Origin: JBMOKT01 sp049323895
GTDB taxonomy: Bacteria > Bacillota > Peptococcia > Peptococcales > BICA1-8
NCBI GenBank assembly: GCA_049323895.1
Contig: JBMOKT010000031.1
Location: 62,001 to 126,000 of the forward strand
Reading direction: 5' to 3'
Length of the DNA stretch: 64,000 nucleotides
The stretch's first letter is position 1; every line of letters begins with the position of its first letter. Under the pieces are notes generated by a model. The model saw nothing but the letters and a program-made list of their open reading frames with translations. It made no database searches and was not told the origin of the DNA. Positions 8,773-17,349 of the stretch are shown one piece after another. A program made the translations under genes and the position numbers.

Positions 8773-8801
8773 TTGACAAAAATTGGTGTTTCTAATATTG
8801 T
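8773..8801 (+). promoter_or_regulatory. Sigma-A promoter of the methyltransferase gene
   Basis: TTGACA and TATTGT are separated by 17 bases just after the endonuclease stop. The methylase can therefore be expressed separately from the nuclease, as restriction systems need. Confidence 0.75.
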
Positions 8802-8808
8802 TTGATTA

Positions 8809-8820
8809 GAACATATGTTC
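8809..8820 (+). promoter_or_regulatory. LexA-like palindromic operator
   Basis: GAACATATGTTC is a perfect 12-base palindrome that fits the Gram-positive SOS box GAAC-N4-GTTC. It lies immediately downstream of the methylase promoter, overlapping or just after the expected transcript start, where a bound repressor would block transcription. LexA binding is inferred from consensus only. Confidence 0.5.
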
Positions 8821-8846
8821 GGGAGAGCGGGTAATACCTTTATTTA

Positions 8847-8897
8847 ATACTTATTCCGCAGTCGCCAAAGGGTCGGCGCAAGCGTGTTTTCTAATAT
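8847..8897 (+). repeat. Dispersed repeat, copy D (partial, diverged)
   Basis: This shortened copy keeps the AATACTTATT region joined to CCGCAGTCGCCAAAGG...CGGCGCAAG and ends in GTGTTTTCTAATA. The middle segment with GTGCAACATCGG is missing. It lies in the leader of the methylase gene. Confidence 0.75.
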
Positions 8898-8918
8898 TTT
8901 TTTATTTGGGAGATAAAT

Positions 8919-9929
8919 ATGAAAATTGTTAGTCTTTTTGCTGGTGCAGGTGGCATGGATTTGGGATTTGAAAAAGCTGGATTCAGTGTTGTTTGGGCAA
9001 ACGAGTATGATAATACTATTTGGGAAACCTATGAAAAAAATCATGATGCTTTTTTAGATAAAAGGGATATTAGACATATTAAGTCAATGGATATTCCCTC
9101 TTGTGACGGCATAATAGGAGGACCCCCTTGTCAGAGTTGGAGTGAAGCAGGTGCATTACGAGGTATTAATGATGAGCGGGGGAAACTATTTTATGAATTT
9201 ATTAGGGTCTTAAAAGATAAAAAACCTAAATTTTTTGTAGCTGAGAATGTATCGGGTATGTTAGCTGATATTCATAAGTCCGCAGTGGAAAACATAATAA
9301 AAATGTTTAATGATGCTGGATATAGCATCAACATTAAGCTTTTAAATGCAGTTGACTATGGCGTCCCTCAGGACCGTAAAAGAGTTTTTTACATTGGTTT
9401 TAGAAAAGACTTGAATGTGAAATTTGAATTTCCTACTCCACATGAAAAGAAATTGGTTCTAAAGGATGCAATTTGGGATTTGAAAGATACCGCATTGCCA
9501 GCCCTAGAAAAAAATAGAACAAATGGTGATGGATGTGTTGTTCCTAATCATGAGTTTTTAATTGGAGATTATTCATCAATTTATATGTCTCGTAATAGAG
9601 TGCGTTCTTGGGAGGAACCTTCATTTACTATCCAGGCAGGTGGAAGACATGCTCCTATCCACCCCCAAGCACCTAAGATGCTCTTCATTGAACAAAATAA
9701 AAGAATATTTGTTCCAGGTAAAGAACATTTATATCGAAGACTGAGCATTAGAGAGTGTGCCCGTATTCAAACATTTCCTGATTATTTCCGACTTTTTTAT
9801 AAAGATTTGACTAATGGCTATAAAATGATAGGTAATGCAGTTCCTGTTGAATTAGCCTATAATGTTGCTTCCTCAGTAAATTCGGTTTTAGACAAAGTGA
9901 ATAATTATTCCGAGGAGAAAGCATGTTAA
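8919..9929 (+). CDS. DNA cytosine-C5 methyltransferase, M.HaeIII-like
   Basis: The 336-residue protein carries the C5-methylase motifs in order: motif I LFAGAGGMDLGFEKAGF, motif IV GGPPCQSWSEAGALRG with the catalytic Cys near residue 71, motif VI AENVSGM, motif VIII QDRKRVFYIGFRK, and motifs IX and X (RECARIQTFPDYF, GYKMIGNAVPVELAYNVA). The whole chain, including the target-recognition part (YMSRNRVRSWEEPSFTIQA), closely follows M.HaeIII, which methylates GGCC. It protects the host from the nuclease encoded upstream. The leader is long (about 110 bases) and carries a LexA-like box. Confidence 0.95.
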   Translation: MKIVSLFAGAGGMDLGFEKAGFSVVWANEYDNTIWETYEKNHDAFLDKRDIRHIKSMDIPSCDGIIGGPPCQSWSEAGALRGINDERGKLFYEFIRVLKDKKPKFFVAENVSGMLADIHKSAVENIIKMFNDAGYSINIKLLNAVDYGVPQDRKRVFYIGFRKDLNVKFEFPTPHEKKLVLKDAIWDLKDTALPALEKNRTNGDGCVVPNHEFLIGDYSSIYMSRNRVRSWEEPSFTIQAGGRHAPIHPQAPKMLFIEQNKRIFVPGKEHLYRRLSIRECARIQTFPDYFRLFYKDLTNGYKMIGNAVPVELAYNVASSVNSVLDKVNNYSEEKAC

Positions 9930-9933
9930 AACT

Positions 9934-9966
9934 ACCCTGCATTGTAAAGAATGCAGGGTTTATTTC
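9934..9966 (+). terminator. Terminator of the restriction-modification unit
   Basis: ACCCTGCATT pairs perfectly with AATGCAGGGT around a six-base loop, followed by TTATTT. Confidence 0.8.
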
Positions 9967-10027
9967 GATTAAAATCTGATAAGATAATAATCAAAGTAAG
10001 ATGAATATGGGAAAGAAGTGATGTGGA

Positions 10028-11704
10028 TTGCAAATTGGAATCGATATAGGGGGTACCACCACCGACGGTGTTTTACTACATAAGGGAGAAATTTTAAGGT
10101 CAGCAAAACATCTTACAGTTGAAAATGACCTCCAAATATCTATCTTTGCCGTTCTCGATGAATTGACCCGAGGGGTGGACAAGAGCAATATCGCCAGAGT
10201 AGTCCTAAGTACTACCTTGGTTACCAATATCCTGGCGACCGGAAGGGGAGACGAAACTGCTTTAGTTCTTATCCCCGGACCGGGATTAAACTTGGGAAAC
10301 ATGCGGTTATTTCCCAATACCTATATTGTCGAGGGAGCAACCGATTTTAGGGGCAGGATAATTGAGCCTCTAAATGAAGAACAGGTCAAAAAAACAGGTA
10401 AGTTAATTTCCGATGCAGGTATAAAAAAGGTGGCAGTAGTAGGCAAATTTTCTCCAAGGAACAATAAACATGAACAAAGGACTAAAGAATTGTTATTACT
10501 GCATGACCCTCGATTAGAGATTACTTTAGGCTATGAGATTTCCGGTCAGCTTAACTTTTTGCGTCGTGCAGCAACTTCCTATTATACTGCAATGACTAAA
10601 GACAAATGGACAGCCTTTGCTCATAGTATTGAAAAAGCGTTGAGGGTAAGAGGTATAGCCTGTCCTATCAGTATATTGAAGGCTGATGGTGGTACTATGC
10701 CTTTAGCGGTCTCTGTAGAAAATCCTTGTGAAACAGTTTTTACCGGACCTGCAGCTAGTGTCATGGGTGCTTTTGCCATAACCGGGGATGAACAAACCTC
10801 TCTTGTCATAGATATTGGCGGAACAACAACAGATTTAGGACTTATCTTGGAAGGAAGTCCTCTTTATGCATCAAAAGGGGCAGTTATCGAAGGGTATTAT
10901 ACCAGTATTCGGGCTTTTAATGTAAGCTCTATACCCCTGGGGGGTGACAGTGCCGTAAGATTAAAAGACGCTGAATTGATTATCGGTCCTGACCGGGTTG
11001 GGCTGGCAGCCTGCTTCGGTGGTCCTGTGGCTACCCCCACAGACGCTTTAAATATCTTAGAAGACAGCCAACTGGGTGATGTAAGTCTTTCTATGTCAGC
11101 CTTGGATAAAATTGCTCAACCATTAGGACTGACAATAATAAAAGCTGCTGAATTAATAGTAAATAAGTTTGTTAAAAGCATAGAAAAAAGTATTTATGGG
11201 ATGTTTAAAAACTGGGAGCAAGAGCCTTTATATAAGGTATATGAAGTAGTAAATAAACGTTCGGTTAAATTGGATAAAGTTGTAGGGATTGGTGGTGCTG
11301 CCAAAGCATTTGTTCCCCTTGTTGCCTCTCGCCTGGGTTGCGATTTTTTAGTCCATGATTATGCTCCTGTTGCCAATGCTTTAGGGGCTGCAGTTGCTAG
11401 ACCTACTCTTTCTATTATCTTGCATGCCGATACCCAGCAGAAACATTATTACTTGAATGTTGATGGCATCTCTGGGCAGATTCCTAAAGATTTCAGCCTT
11501 GTCCATGCAAAGGAAAGAGCTATTCAACATTTACAGCAGTTAACCAAGGAACAAGGGTTAGAACAGTATGCAGACCAATATGATTTTTTCCTGGAGGAAC
11601 AATTTAATACTATCAGCGGCTATTCAACAACAGGAAAAATATTTGATATTGGCATCCAAATTGCCCCTGGTGTCATAGATGAATTTAAGGAGGGCAGAAG
11701 CTGA
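10028..11704 (+). CDS. Hydantoinase/oxoprolinase family protein (HyuA-like)
   Basis: The 558-residue protein has two actin-like ATP-binding signatures, IDIGGTTTDGVLL at the N-terminus and IDIGGTTTDLGLIL in the middle. It also has the family's FTGPAASVMGA segment. Relatives open 5-membered imide or lactam rings with ATP or form acetone/acetophenone carboxylase subunits. No HyuB-type partner is present. The only start available is TTG 10028, because a stop lies just upstream in frame. The stop codon overlaps the ATG of the deacetylase-like gene (ATGA), so the two are translationally coupled. The substrate is unknown. Confidence 0.85.
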   Translation: MQIGIDIGGTTTDGVLLHKGEILRSAKHLTVENDLQISIFAVLDELTRGVDKSNIARVVLSTTLVTNILATGRGDETALVLIPGPGLNLGNMRLFPNTYIVEGATDFRGRIIEPLNEEQVKKTGKLISDAGIKKVAVVGKFSPRNNKHEQRTKELLLLHDPRLEITLGYEISGQLNFLRRAATSYYTAMTKDKWTAFAHSIEKALRVRGIACPISILKADGGTMPLAVSVENPCETVFTGPAASVMGAFAITGDEQTSLVIDIGGTTTDLGLILEGSPLYASKGAVIEGYYTSIRAFNVSSIPLGGDSAVRLKDAELIIGPDRVGLAACFGGPVATPTDALNILEDSQLGDVSLSMSALDKIAQPLGLTIIKAAELIVNKFVKSIEKSIYGMFKNWEQEPLYKVYEVVNKRSVKLDKVVGIGGAAKAFVPLVASRLGCDFLVHDYAPVANALGAAVARPTLSIILHADTQQKHYYLNVDGISGQIPKDFSLVHAKERAIQHLQQLTKEQGLEQYADQYDFFLEEQFNTISGYSTTGKIFDIGIQIAPGVIDEFKEGRS

Positions 11705-13077
11705 TGAAAGAAACAAATGGTAATGGGCGGACAGGGCTGGTTTTTTTTCCCGCTTTTGATTGGGCTATTTCTCCCACCCACCCCGAAAGGGAGGAAAGGC
11801 TTTTATATACTCGTGACCAGCTTTTTGAAGAGGGGATTATGGACCTTCCCCAGATTTTGCAGCTTGAGCCGCGGCTAGCAGATTTAAAAGATATTGCACG
11901 GGTGCACTTTTGTATTCCTGATGCTGCTGCACAGGCAACTAAACCCCATCTTATTGCTGCAGGCAGTTCGATTGTTATTGCCGATGCTTTTATGAAAGGG
12001 GAAATTCAAAACGGTTTTGCCCTGGTACGTCCTCCTGGTCATCATGCCATGAGGGTTGTCCATGGCAATCGGGGATTTTGCAATGTTAACAATGAAGCTG
12101 TTATGGTTGAACACTTACGCTCACAATATGGCGTAAAACGAATTGCAATTATTGATACAGATGTTCACCACGGCGATGGGACCCAAGATATTTATTGGCA
12201 TGACCCGGACATTCTTTTTATTTCCTTTCACCAGGATGGCCGCACTCTTTATCCCGGGACAGGCTTTATGGATGAATTGGGAGGGCCATTGGCCTACGGT
12301 ACTACGCTGAATATACCTTTGCCGCCAGGAACTACCGACCAGGGAATCCTCTTGGTACTTGAAAATCTGGTTATTCCTGTGTTGAAAAAATTCCGACCGG
12401 AGCTGGTTATTAATTCAGCAGGGCAGGATAACCACTATAAAGACCCCTTAGCAAATATGAGTTTTTCAGCCCAGGGATACGCAACCCTAAATAAAATGCT
12501 AAAGCCTGATATTGCTGTTTTAGAGGGAGGATATTCCGTTGAGACGGCGCTACCCTATGTCAACATGGGTATCATTCTGGCTATGGCAGGTATTGATTAT
12601 TCTAATGTCTATGAGCCGGACTTCAAAAAACATGTTTTTACAGAGGAACCGGAAAGGTTAAGGCTGTTAGAGGGAATAGTAAAACGGCACCTTGAAGCAT
12701 TTGACAAGAAGGAAGAGGTCCAGGCAAAAAACCGTGAAAAAGCCGGGGCACATGTTGAGAGGAAACGCCATATTTATTACGATACCGACGGCATTAGCGA
12801 GAAACAGCAGGAAGCACTTAAAATCTGCAATGAATGTCCAGGGTTTTTAACCATAGATTCTCAAGCTTCCCGTTCATGGGGGAATAAAGATTTAAGGGTT
12901 TATTGCATCATGATTCCTATACAAGCTTGCCAACACTGCCAGGAGGAAGCAAGAGAGAAATATAAAAAAATGTGCCGGAATACAGGTGGAAATTACCAAT
13001 ATATCTACCTTCAGGACCGTGCAGTCGATATTTACAAGCGGCATGACTGCTGTAGGCAAAAGGAGATTGTATTGTAG
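11704..13077 (+). CDS. Histone deacetylase-like amidohydrolase with Cys-rich C-terminal extension
   Basis: The 457-residue protein has the HDAC/AcuC catalytic elements: RPPGHHAM (His pair), DTDVHHGDGTQ (metal Asp and His), YPGTG, NSAGQDNHYKDPLA (second metal Asp) and EGGYS. Bacterial members are zinc amidohydrolases acting on acetyl-lysine, acetylpolyamines or similar amides. From about residue 345 there is an unusual extension with Cys pairs (CNECPG, CQHC, KKMC, HDCC) that may bind metal. Overlap with the HyuA-like gene suggests that the two hydrolyse C-N bonds of one compound. This is inference. Confidence 0.88.
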   Translation: MKETNGNGRTGLVFFPAFDWAISPTHPEREERLLYTRDQLFEEGIMDLPQILQLEPRLADLKDIARVHFCIPDAAAQATKPHLIAAGSSIVIADAFMKGEIQNGFALVRPPGHHAMRVVHGNRGFCNVNNEAVMVEHLRSQYGVKRIAIIDTDVHHGDGTQDIYWHDPDILFISFHQDGRTLYPGTGFMDELGGPLAYGTTLNIPLPPGTTDQGILLVLENLVIPVLKKFRPELVINSAGQDNHYKDPLANMSFSAQGYATLNKMLKPDIAVLEGGYSVETALPYVNMGIILAMAGIDYSNVYEPDFKKHVFTEEPERLRLLEGIVKRHLEAFDKKEEVQAKNREKAGAHVERKRHIYYDTDGISEKQQEALKICNECPGFLTIDSQASRSWGNKDLRVYCIMIPIQACQHCQEEAREKYKKMCRNTGGNYQYIYLQDRAVDIYKRHDCCRQKEIVL

Positions 13078-13167
13078 CAAAAATTTGATAAATGCTTAAT
13101 TGAGGATAATCTGGGAGGTGAATATATAATAGAGTATAAGAAATTTCTGAAAATTTAAATATAAGTA

Positions 13168-13197
13168 TTTACATGGGTAGGGCAAATATTTTATAAT
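13168..13197 (+). promoter_or_regulatory. Sigma-A promoter of the GntR regulator
   Basis: TTTACA and TATAAT are separated by 18 bases, giving a start near 13204. Confidence 0.65.
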
Positions 13198-13210
13198 AAT
13201 TATAGGACCT

Positions 13211-13233
13211 GGTGGCTGGGCGGTCTGACCACC
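13211..13233 (+). promoter_or_regulatory. Probable autoregulatory operator of the FadR-type regulator
   Basis: The core CGGTCTGACCA (13221-13231) fits the GGT-N3-ACC palindrome favoured by FCD-type GntR regulators. It sits inside a wider GGTGG...CCACC inverted repeat just downstream of the promoter. Confidence 0.5.
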
Positions 13234-13257
13234 TGACGTCTGAAGGAGAGACGAGAT

Positions 13258-13956
13258 GTGTTTAAACCTGTAAAAAACGAAAAAATGTATATTAAAATTG
13301 CTGACCAAATTAAGTCACTTATTAATGAAGGGGTTTTAAAGGTAGGGGATCGTCTACCATCGGAAAGGGAACTTTCAGCACAATTTAACGTAAGTAGATC
13401 TACAGTTAGAGAGTCATTAACTTCTTTAGAAATATTAGGACTGATTGAGGTTAGGACAGGTTTGGGGACCTTTGTCTGCAAACCAAACCAACTAGATAAC
13501 AATATCATTGGGGAAGAACTAGAAAGCAATATAAGTCCTACTGAGTTGTTTGAAGCGCGTTTGATAATAGAGCCCAAACTTTCACAATTAGCTGCTCAAC
13601 GTGCAACAATTGAAGATGTTGAGGAGATGGCAAAAGTAATTGAGCAGGCAAAACATCTTGAACAAAATGAGATTGATAAATTTGAGGAACTAGATAGGAA
13701 GTTTCATCTTTTAATAGCTAAAGCTGCCAATAACGAAGTTTTGTATAGGTTTGAGGAGAATATCAATAGTGAGCGCCTTGGAAAACTTTGGGGAAACATG
13801 AAAGTAAAAAGTTTACAAAAAGAGGGTCGAATGGGTAGATATAAGGTTGAACATCAGGAAATTTTTGACTCTATTCGGGAACGTAACCCGGCATTAGCGG
13901 AAAAGCTAACTAGAAAACATCTACTGGATATTAAAAAGAATATTTTTGGGGAATAG
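13258..13956 (+). CDS. GntR family transcriptional regulator, FadR/FCD type
   Basis: The 232-residue protein has an N-terminal winged helix (GDRLPSERELSAQF, VSRSTVRESLTSLEILGLI, RTGLGTFV) at residues 10-75 and an all-helical FCD effector domain with metal-type residues (FEARLIIEP, DRKFHLLIAKAANN). FCD regulators typically bind organic acids. The start is GTG 13258 with AAGGAGAG eight bases upstream. It precedes the TAXI-TRAP catabolic operon on the same strand, so it is the likely repressor of that operon and of itself. Confidence 0.92.
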   Translation: MFKPVKNEKMYIKIADQIKSLINEGVLKVGDRLPSERELSAQFNVSRSTVRESLTSLEILGLIEVRTGLGTFVCKPNQLDNNIIGEELESNISPTELFEARLIIEPKLSQLAAQRATIEDVEEMAKVIEQAKHLEQNEIDKFEELDRKFHLLIAKAANNEVLYRFEENINSERLGKLWGNMKVKSLQKEGRMGRYKVEHQEIFDSIRERNPALAEKLTRKHLLDIKKNIFGE

Positions 13957-13970
13957 AAATTACAGCATAT

Positions 13971-14009
13971 TATTCTTATCTTGTGGGAAATGTTTTGGAC
14001 ATAAGAATA
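13971..14009 (+). repeat. Perfect 9-bp inverted repeat
   Basis: TATTCTTAT and ATAAGAATA are separated by 21 bases right after the gntR stop codon. No T-run follows, so it may be an operator or a weak RNA hairpin rather than a normal terminator. Confidence 0.5.
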
Positions 14010-14025
14010 TTTAAATTGTTGGAAG

Positions 14026-14182
14026 TCCCGCCTCAATATTTTAGTTAATGGAGGATAGATACCCGTTGGAGTTGGGTAAATCAAGCAACTATTGTAATCT
14101 TATAAAATACAGTTAACTGATAATTTTAGAGGCGGGAGAGTTTAGGGGGTGAGAGTTTCTTTAAGGTTATAGGTTTACCCAA
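14026..14182 (+). promoter_or_regulatory. Candidate structured leader RNA with alternative pairing
   Basis: TCCCGCCTC (14026-14034) is perfectly complementary to GAGGCGGGA (14129-14137). Nested inside, AGTTAA (14043-14048) pairs with TTAACT (14113-14118), and TACCC (14060-14064) with GGGTA (14074-14078). The segment TTGGGTAAA (14072-14080) is also perfectly complementary to TTTACCCAA (14174-14182), so the small hairpin and the long-range helix exclude one another. That is the logic of a riboswitch or attenuator. I recognise no known class, and no T-run terminator is evident before the gene at 14346. Confidence 0.45.
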
Positions 14183-14345
14183 TATCGATAAGAGGGGAAG
14201 GTGAGTATTGGGGTCGTAGTAAATTAACTATGATTTTATGAACCAGGATTTGTTCTTGTATCTATTGTTTTTTCCTTGCAATATTTTTGGAAGATTTTTT
14301 ATTTTATGTATTTACAAAAACTTCTGAAAAAGGGGGAGAAAAACT

Positions 14346-15368
14346 GTGTTTAAAAAGATATTCATAATTACATTATGTTGCCTGTTGGTTTTATCTTTTG
14401 CAGGCTGCGGACAACCTCAGATAGACGTGAAAAAAGAGGCGCCTCCGGCTCCATCAAATACAACTCCTGATGCTCCAAAGGAAGTAAAACAAATATCATT
14501 TGGAGGCAGTGCTCCAGGTGGGGTTTACTACTATATGGTTGGAGTTATGGCACCCTTACTAAATGAAAAGATACCATCCATTAACGTGACTAACGTTTCC
14601 ACAGCAGCTTCCGTTGCCAATGCTACAGGAGTTGCCAAGGGTGAACTTGATTTTGGTTTAACTTATGGATCTTTGGTTTGGGAAATTTGGAATGCTAAGG
14701 GTACATACGAAGGCAAAGGTGACCTTGGTAAAACTGTCACAGGTTTAGTAAAAGCTTATGAAAGTCCCCACTATTTTGTGGTTTTAAAAGGATCTGGTAT
14801 TAAATCAATTAAAGACCTTGCAGGCAAGAAAGTTGCTGTAGGACCTGCCGGTTCTGGTGCCCAGTACAATTCTGATTTGATATTCAAAGCCCTTAATATA
14901 GATGCTCAACAGGAATTCTTATCCTTTGCCGATGCAGCTTATGCATTAAAGGAAAAAAGGGTTGCAGCAGTTGGTCAGAGTGGTGCACCTTCGGGAGCGG
15001 TAACAGAGTTAGCTGAAACAGCAGACATTGAAATTCTTGAATTTTCCAATGAAGAAATGGACGTTTTAGAAAAGGTAATGCCTTTCTATCATAGGGCGAA
15101 CTTACCAAAAGAAACATATAAAGGAATGACAAAGGATGTCCAAATGCCTTATTTCTCTGTTTACTGGATTGCCAACAAAAATGTACCAGCTGATGTAGTT
15201 GAGAAAGTAATGGAGGTCGCTCTGGATCCGGCGAATAGACCTAAATTAGTAGAGGGTTACAAGCTATGGGCAGAAATGACCCCTGATTCCAAAAACTTTG
15301 AGTCTCTCGGCGCACCCATTCATCCTGGAGCTAAGGCGTACTTTGAAAAGAATAATATAAACAAATAA
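14346..15368 (+). CDS. TAXI-family TRAP transporter solute-binding lipoprotein
   Basis: The 340-residue lipoprotein has a signal ending LSFAGC (Cys 21), followed by a Pro/Lys-rich linker and the TAXI binding fold (ISFGGSAPGGVYYYMVG, then GKKVAVGPAGSGAQYNSD). TAXI proteins capture organic acids outside the membrane and deliver them to a fused DctQM permease, which is the next gene. The start is GTG 14346 behind AGGGGGAG. Between this gene and the permease, a GC-rich hairpin may protect the upstream message and allow more binding protein than permease. The ligand is probably the substrate of the downstream dehydrogenase and aldolase. Confidence 0.93.
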   Translation: MFKKIFIITLCCLLVLSFAGCGQPQIDVKKEAPPAPSNTTPDAPKEVKQISFGGSAPGGVYYYMVGVMAPLLNEKIPSINVTNVSTAASVANATGVAKGELDFGLTYGSLVWEIWNAKGTYEGKGDLGKTVTGLVKAYESPHYFVVLKGSGIKSIKDLAGKKVAVGPAGSGAQYNSDLIFKALNIDAQQEFLSFADAAYALKEKRVAAVGQSGAPSGAVTELAETADIEILEFSNEEMDVLEKVMPFYHRANLPKETYKGMTKDVQMPYFSVYWIANKNVPADVVEKVMEVALDPANRPKLVEGYKLWAEMTPDSKNFESLGAPIHPGAKAYFEKNNINK

Positions 15369-15376
15369 GGTTAAGG

Positions 15377-15402
15377 GGGGATGCCGCATTAGTGACATCC
15401 CC
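15377..15402 (+). other. Intercistronic hairpin
   Basis: GGGGATG pairs with CATCCCC around a 12-base loop between the binding-protein and permease genes. No T-run follows. It may stabilise the upstream message or act as a partial attenuator. Confidence 0.55.
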
Positions 15403-15437
15403 GTCTACTACAAAAGGATGAAGGAGTGTAGTATGAG

Positions 15438-17318
15438 ATGAAACTGAGACAATTGGAAGGGATATGGAAAATAGCCTTCCGCTGGGTCGCAATTGCCTTC
15501 TCTCTCCTATACCTGTATGCGGCAGGAATTGGTATTATTGCTACTGAAGTCAGCCGGGGAATGTATTTAATGTTTAACCTTCTGCTTTGTTTTATGCTTT
15601 ACCCGATAATACGAGGTAAAGGAGGAGGCAGCAAGGTTCCACTATACGACTTAGTACTGTTAGTATTGACTATTTTCTCTTTCGGTTATTGGATTTTAGA
15701 ATATCGTTCATATGCCAGCAGGATTGGCATGCCAAACAATTGGGATATTTTCTTTGGTTTTATTGCAATTATTCTCCTTTTTGAAGCTACTAGGAGAGTG
15801 TTGGGCAATACTTTATTAATTGTCGGTTTAGTATTTTTCCTGCAGCTTTATTTTGGCCCCTATCTTCCAGGAACCCTTGCCCATAAAGGATTTAGTATTG
15901 CAAGGATAATTGAGTTTACTTATAACTCTATGGAAGCGGTATTTGGTGTAATTACCCATACCTTTGCACAGTATGTTTTGCCCTTTGTAGTTTTAGGTGC
16001 TTTCTTTGAAAAATCAGGGGCTGGGACCTTCTTTATTAAATTAGCCCTTTCTGTAACCCGCGGCTGGTCCGGAGGACCTGCCAAAGTAGCTGTTTTATCC
16101 AGTGCATTGTTTGGTTCAATTAGCGGAAGTTCAGTAGCCAATGTTGTCTCGACGGGAGCATTTACTATTCCCATGATGAAAAGAGTTGGTTTTAAGCCTC
16201 ACGTGGCTGGTGCAGTTGAAGCGGCAGCTTCTACGGGCGGTCAGTTCCTTCCTCCTGTTATGGGAGCAGGTGCATTCCTGCTTGCTACATTAACAGAAAC
16301 ACCCTATGCACAAATTGCCTTAATGAACGTCATACCGGCCATGTTGTACTTTTATTGGGTACTTTGCGCCGTACATTTTGAAGCCAAAAAATATGATATT
16401 GGTAGTCTGCCTGATGATGAGATTCCAAGTATCAGAGAGACACTTAAAGATGGTTGGTTCTTTATAGTTCCTCTGATTTTAATTGTAGTCTTTTTAATAT
16501 TGGGATTTTCCCCCTCATTGGCTGCCTTCTGGGCGATCATTACCTGTATTGTTCTAAGTTGGGCCAGAAAAGAAACAAGAATGGGAGCTAAGGACATACT
16601 GGATGCTCTGGAACTGGGTGGTAAGAATAATGTTTCTGTAGGTGCCTCCATAGGTATGCTGGGTATTATAATGGGCGGTATTGTTCTAGCTGGACTAGGT
16701 GCAAAATTCGGTTATCTGGTTGTTGCTCTTTCAGGCGGATATCTCTTTTTTAGCATTGTTTTAACTGCTATTGTTGGGGCTTTGATAGGTATGGGAGCTA
16801 CTCAAACGGCTACATATATTATACTTTCCATGATTGTACTGCCCGGATTGGTTAAGTATGGTGTTGATCCAGTAATAGCTCATATTGTAGCTTTTTGGTT
16901 CTCTGCCGTTTCAAATGTAACACCACCTGTTTGCGTATCAGCCTTTGCTGCTGCATCAATTGCAGGAGCTGAGCCGATGAAAACGGGATTTGCCGGAGTA
17001 AAATATAGTCTGTTGCTTTTTGTTTTACCTTTTACCTTTATTTATTCACCGGAGATTTTACTAAAGGGAAGCTCAATTTGGGAAACTTTCTATTTTGTGT
17101 TAGGTCTACTCATTGGAATACCTAGTATTGCTGCAGGAGTACAAGGTTATTTTCTGAGAAATAGTAACTTAATTGAGCGTGGGTTACTGGTTATTGCAGG
17201 ACTTCTCCTATGCATGCCGGAACCCTTGACCGACGGAATAGGCTTAGTAATTATTATGCTTATATTTATTCTTCAGCGTAGAGGGATAAAGAAAAGTAAT
17301 ACTTTACAAATAACTTAA
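15438..17318 (+). CDS. TRAP transporter fused DctQM permease
   Basis: The 626-residue polytopic protein has an N-terminal four-helix DctQ-like part (residues 1-120) and a DctM-like carrier. Conserved carrier signatures are GSISGSSVANVVSTGAFTIP, EAAASTGGQFLPPVMGAGAF and IGMGATQTATYI. This is the standard TAXI-TRAP permease, driven by an ion gradient. ATG 15438 is used, because the nearer ATG 15433 runs into a stop after two codons. It is the second gene of the catabolic operon. Confidence 0.94.
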   Translation: MKLRQLEGIWKIAFRWVAIAFSLLYLYAAGIGIIATEVSRGMYLMFNLLLCFMLYPIIRGKGGGSKVPLYDLVLLVLTIFSFGYWILEYRSYASRIGMPNNWDIFFGFIAIILLFEATRRVLGNTLLIVGLVFFLQLYFGPYLPGTLAHKGFSIARIIEFTYNSMEAVFGVITHTFAQYVLPFVVLGAFFEKSGAGTFFIKLALSVTRGWSGGPAKVAVLSSALFGSISGSSVANVVSTGAFTIPMMKRVGFKPHVAGAVEAAASTGGQFLPPVMGAGAFLLATLTETPYAQIALMNVIPAMLYFYWVLCAVHFEAKKYDIGSLPDDEIPSIRETLKDGWFFIVPLILIVVFLILGFSPSLAAFWAIITCIVLSWARKETRMGAKDILDALELGGKNNVSVGASIGMLGIIMGGIVLAGLGAKFGYLVVALSGGYLFFSIVLTAIVGALIGMGATQTATYIILSMIVLPGLVKYGVDPVIAHIVAFWFSAVSNVTPPVCVSAFAAASIAGAEPMKTGFAGVKYSLLLFVLPFTFIYSPEILLKGSSIWETFYFVLGLLIGIPSIAAGVQGYFLRNSNLIERGLLVIAGLLLCMPEPLTDGIGLVIIMLIFILQRRGIKKSNTLQIT

Positions 17319-17349
17319 TTAATTTTTATTAGTAAAAGAGGTGAGATGC

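Noticed and set aside
13200..13577. Minus-strand frame of 125 codons antisense to the GntR regulator
   Set aside because: The opposite strand encodes a textbook winged helix; the antisense product has low-complexity Ser/Leu runs typical of shadow frames.
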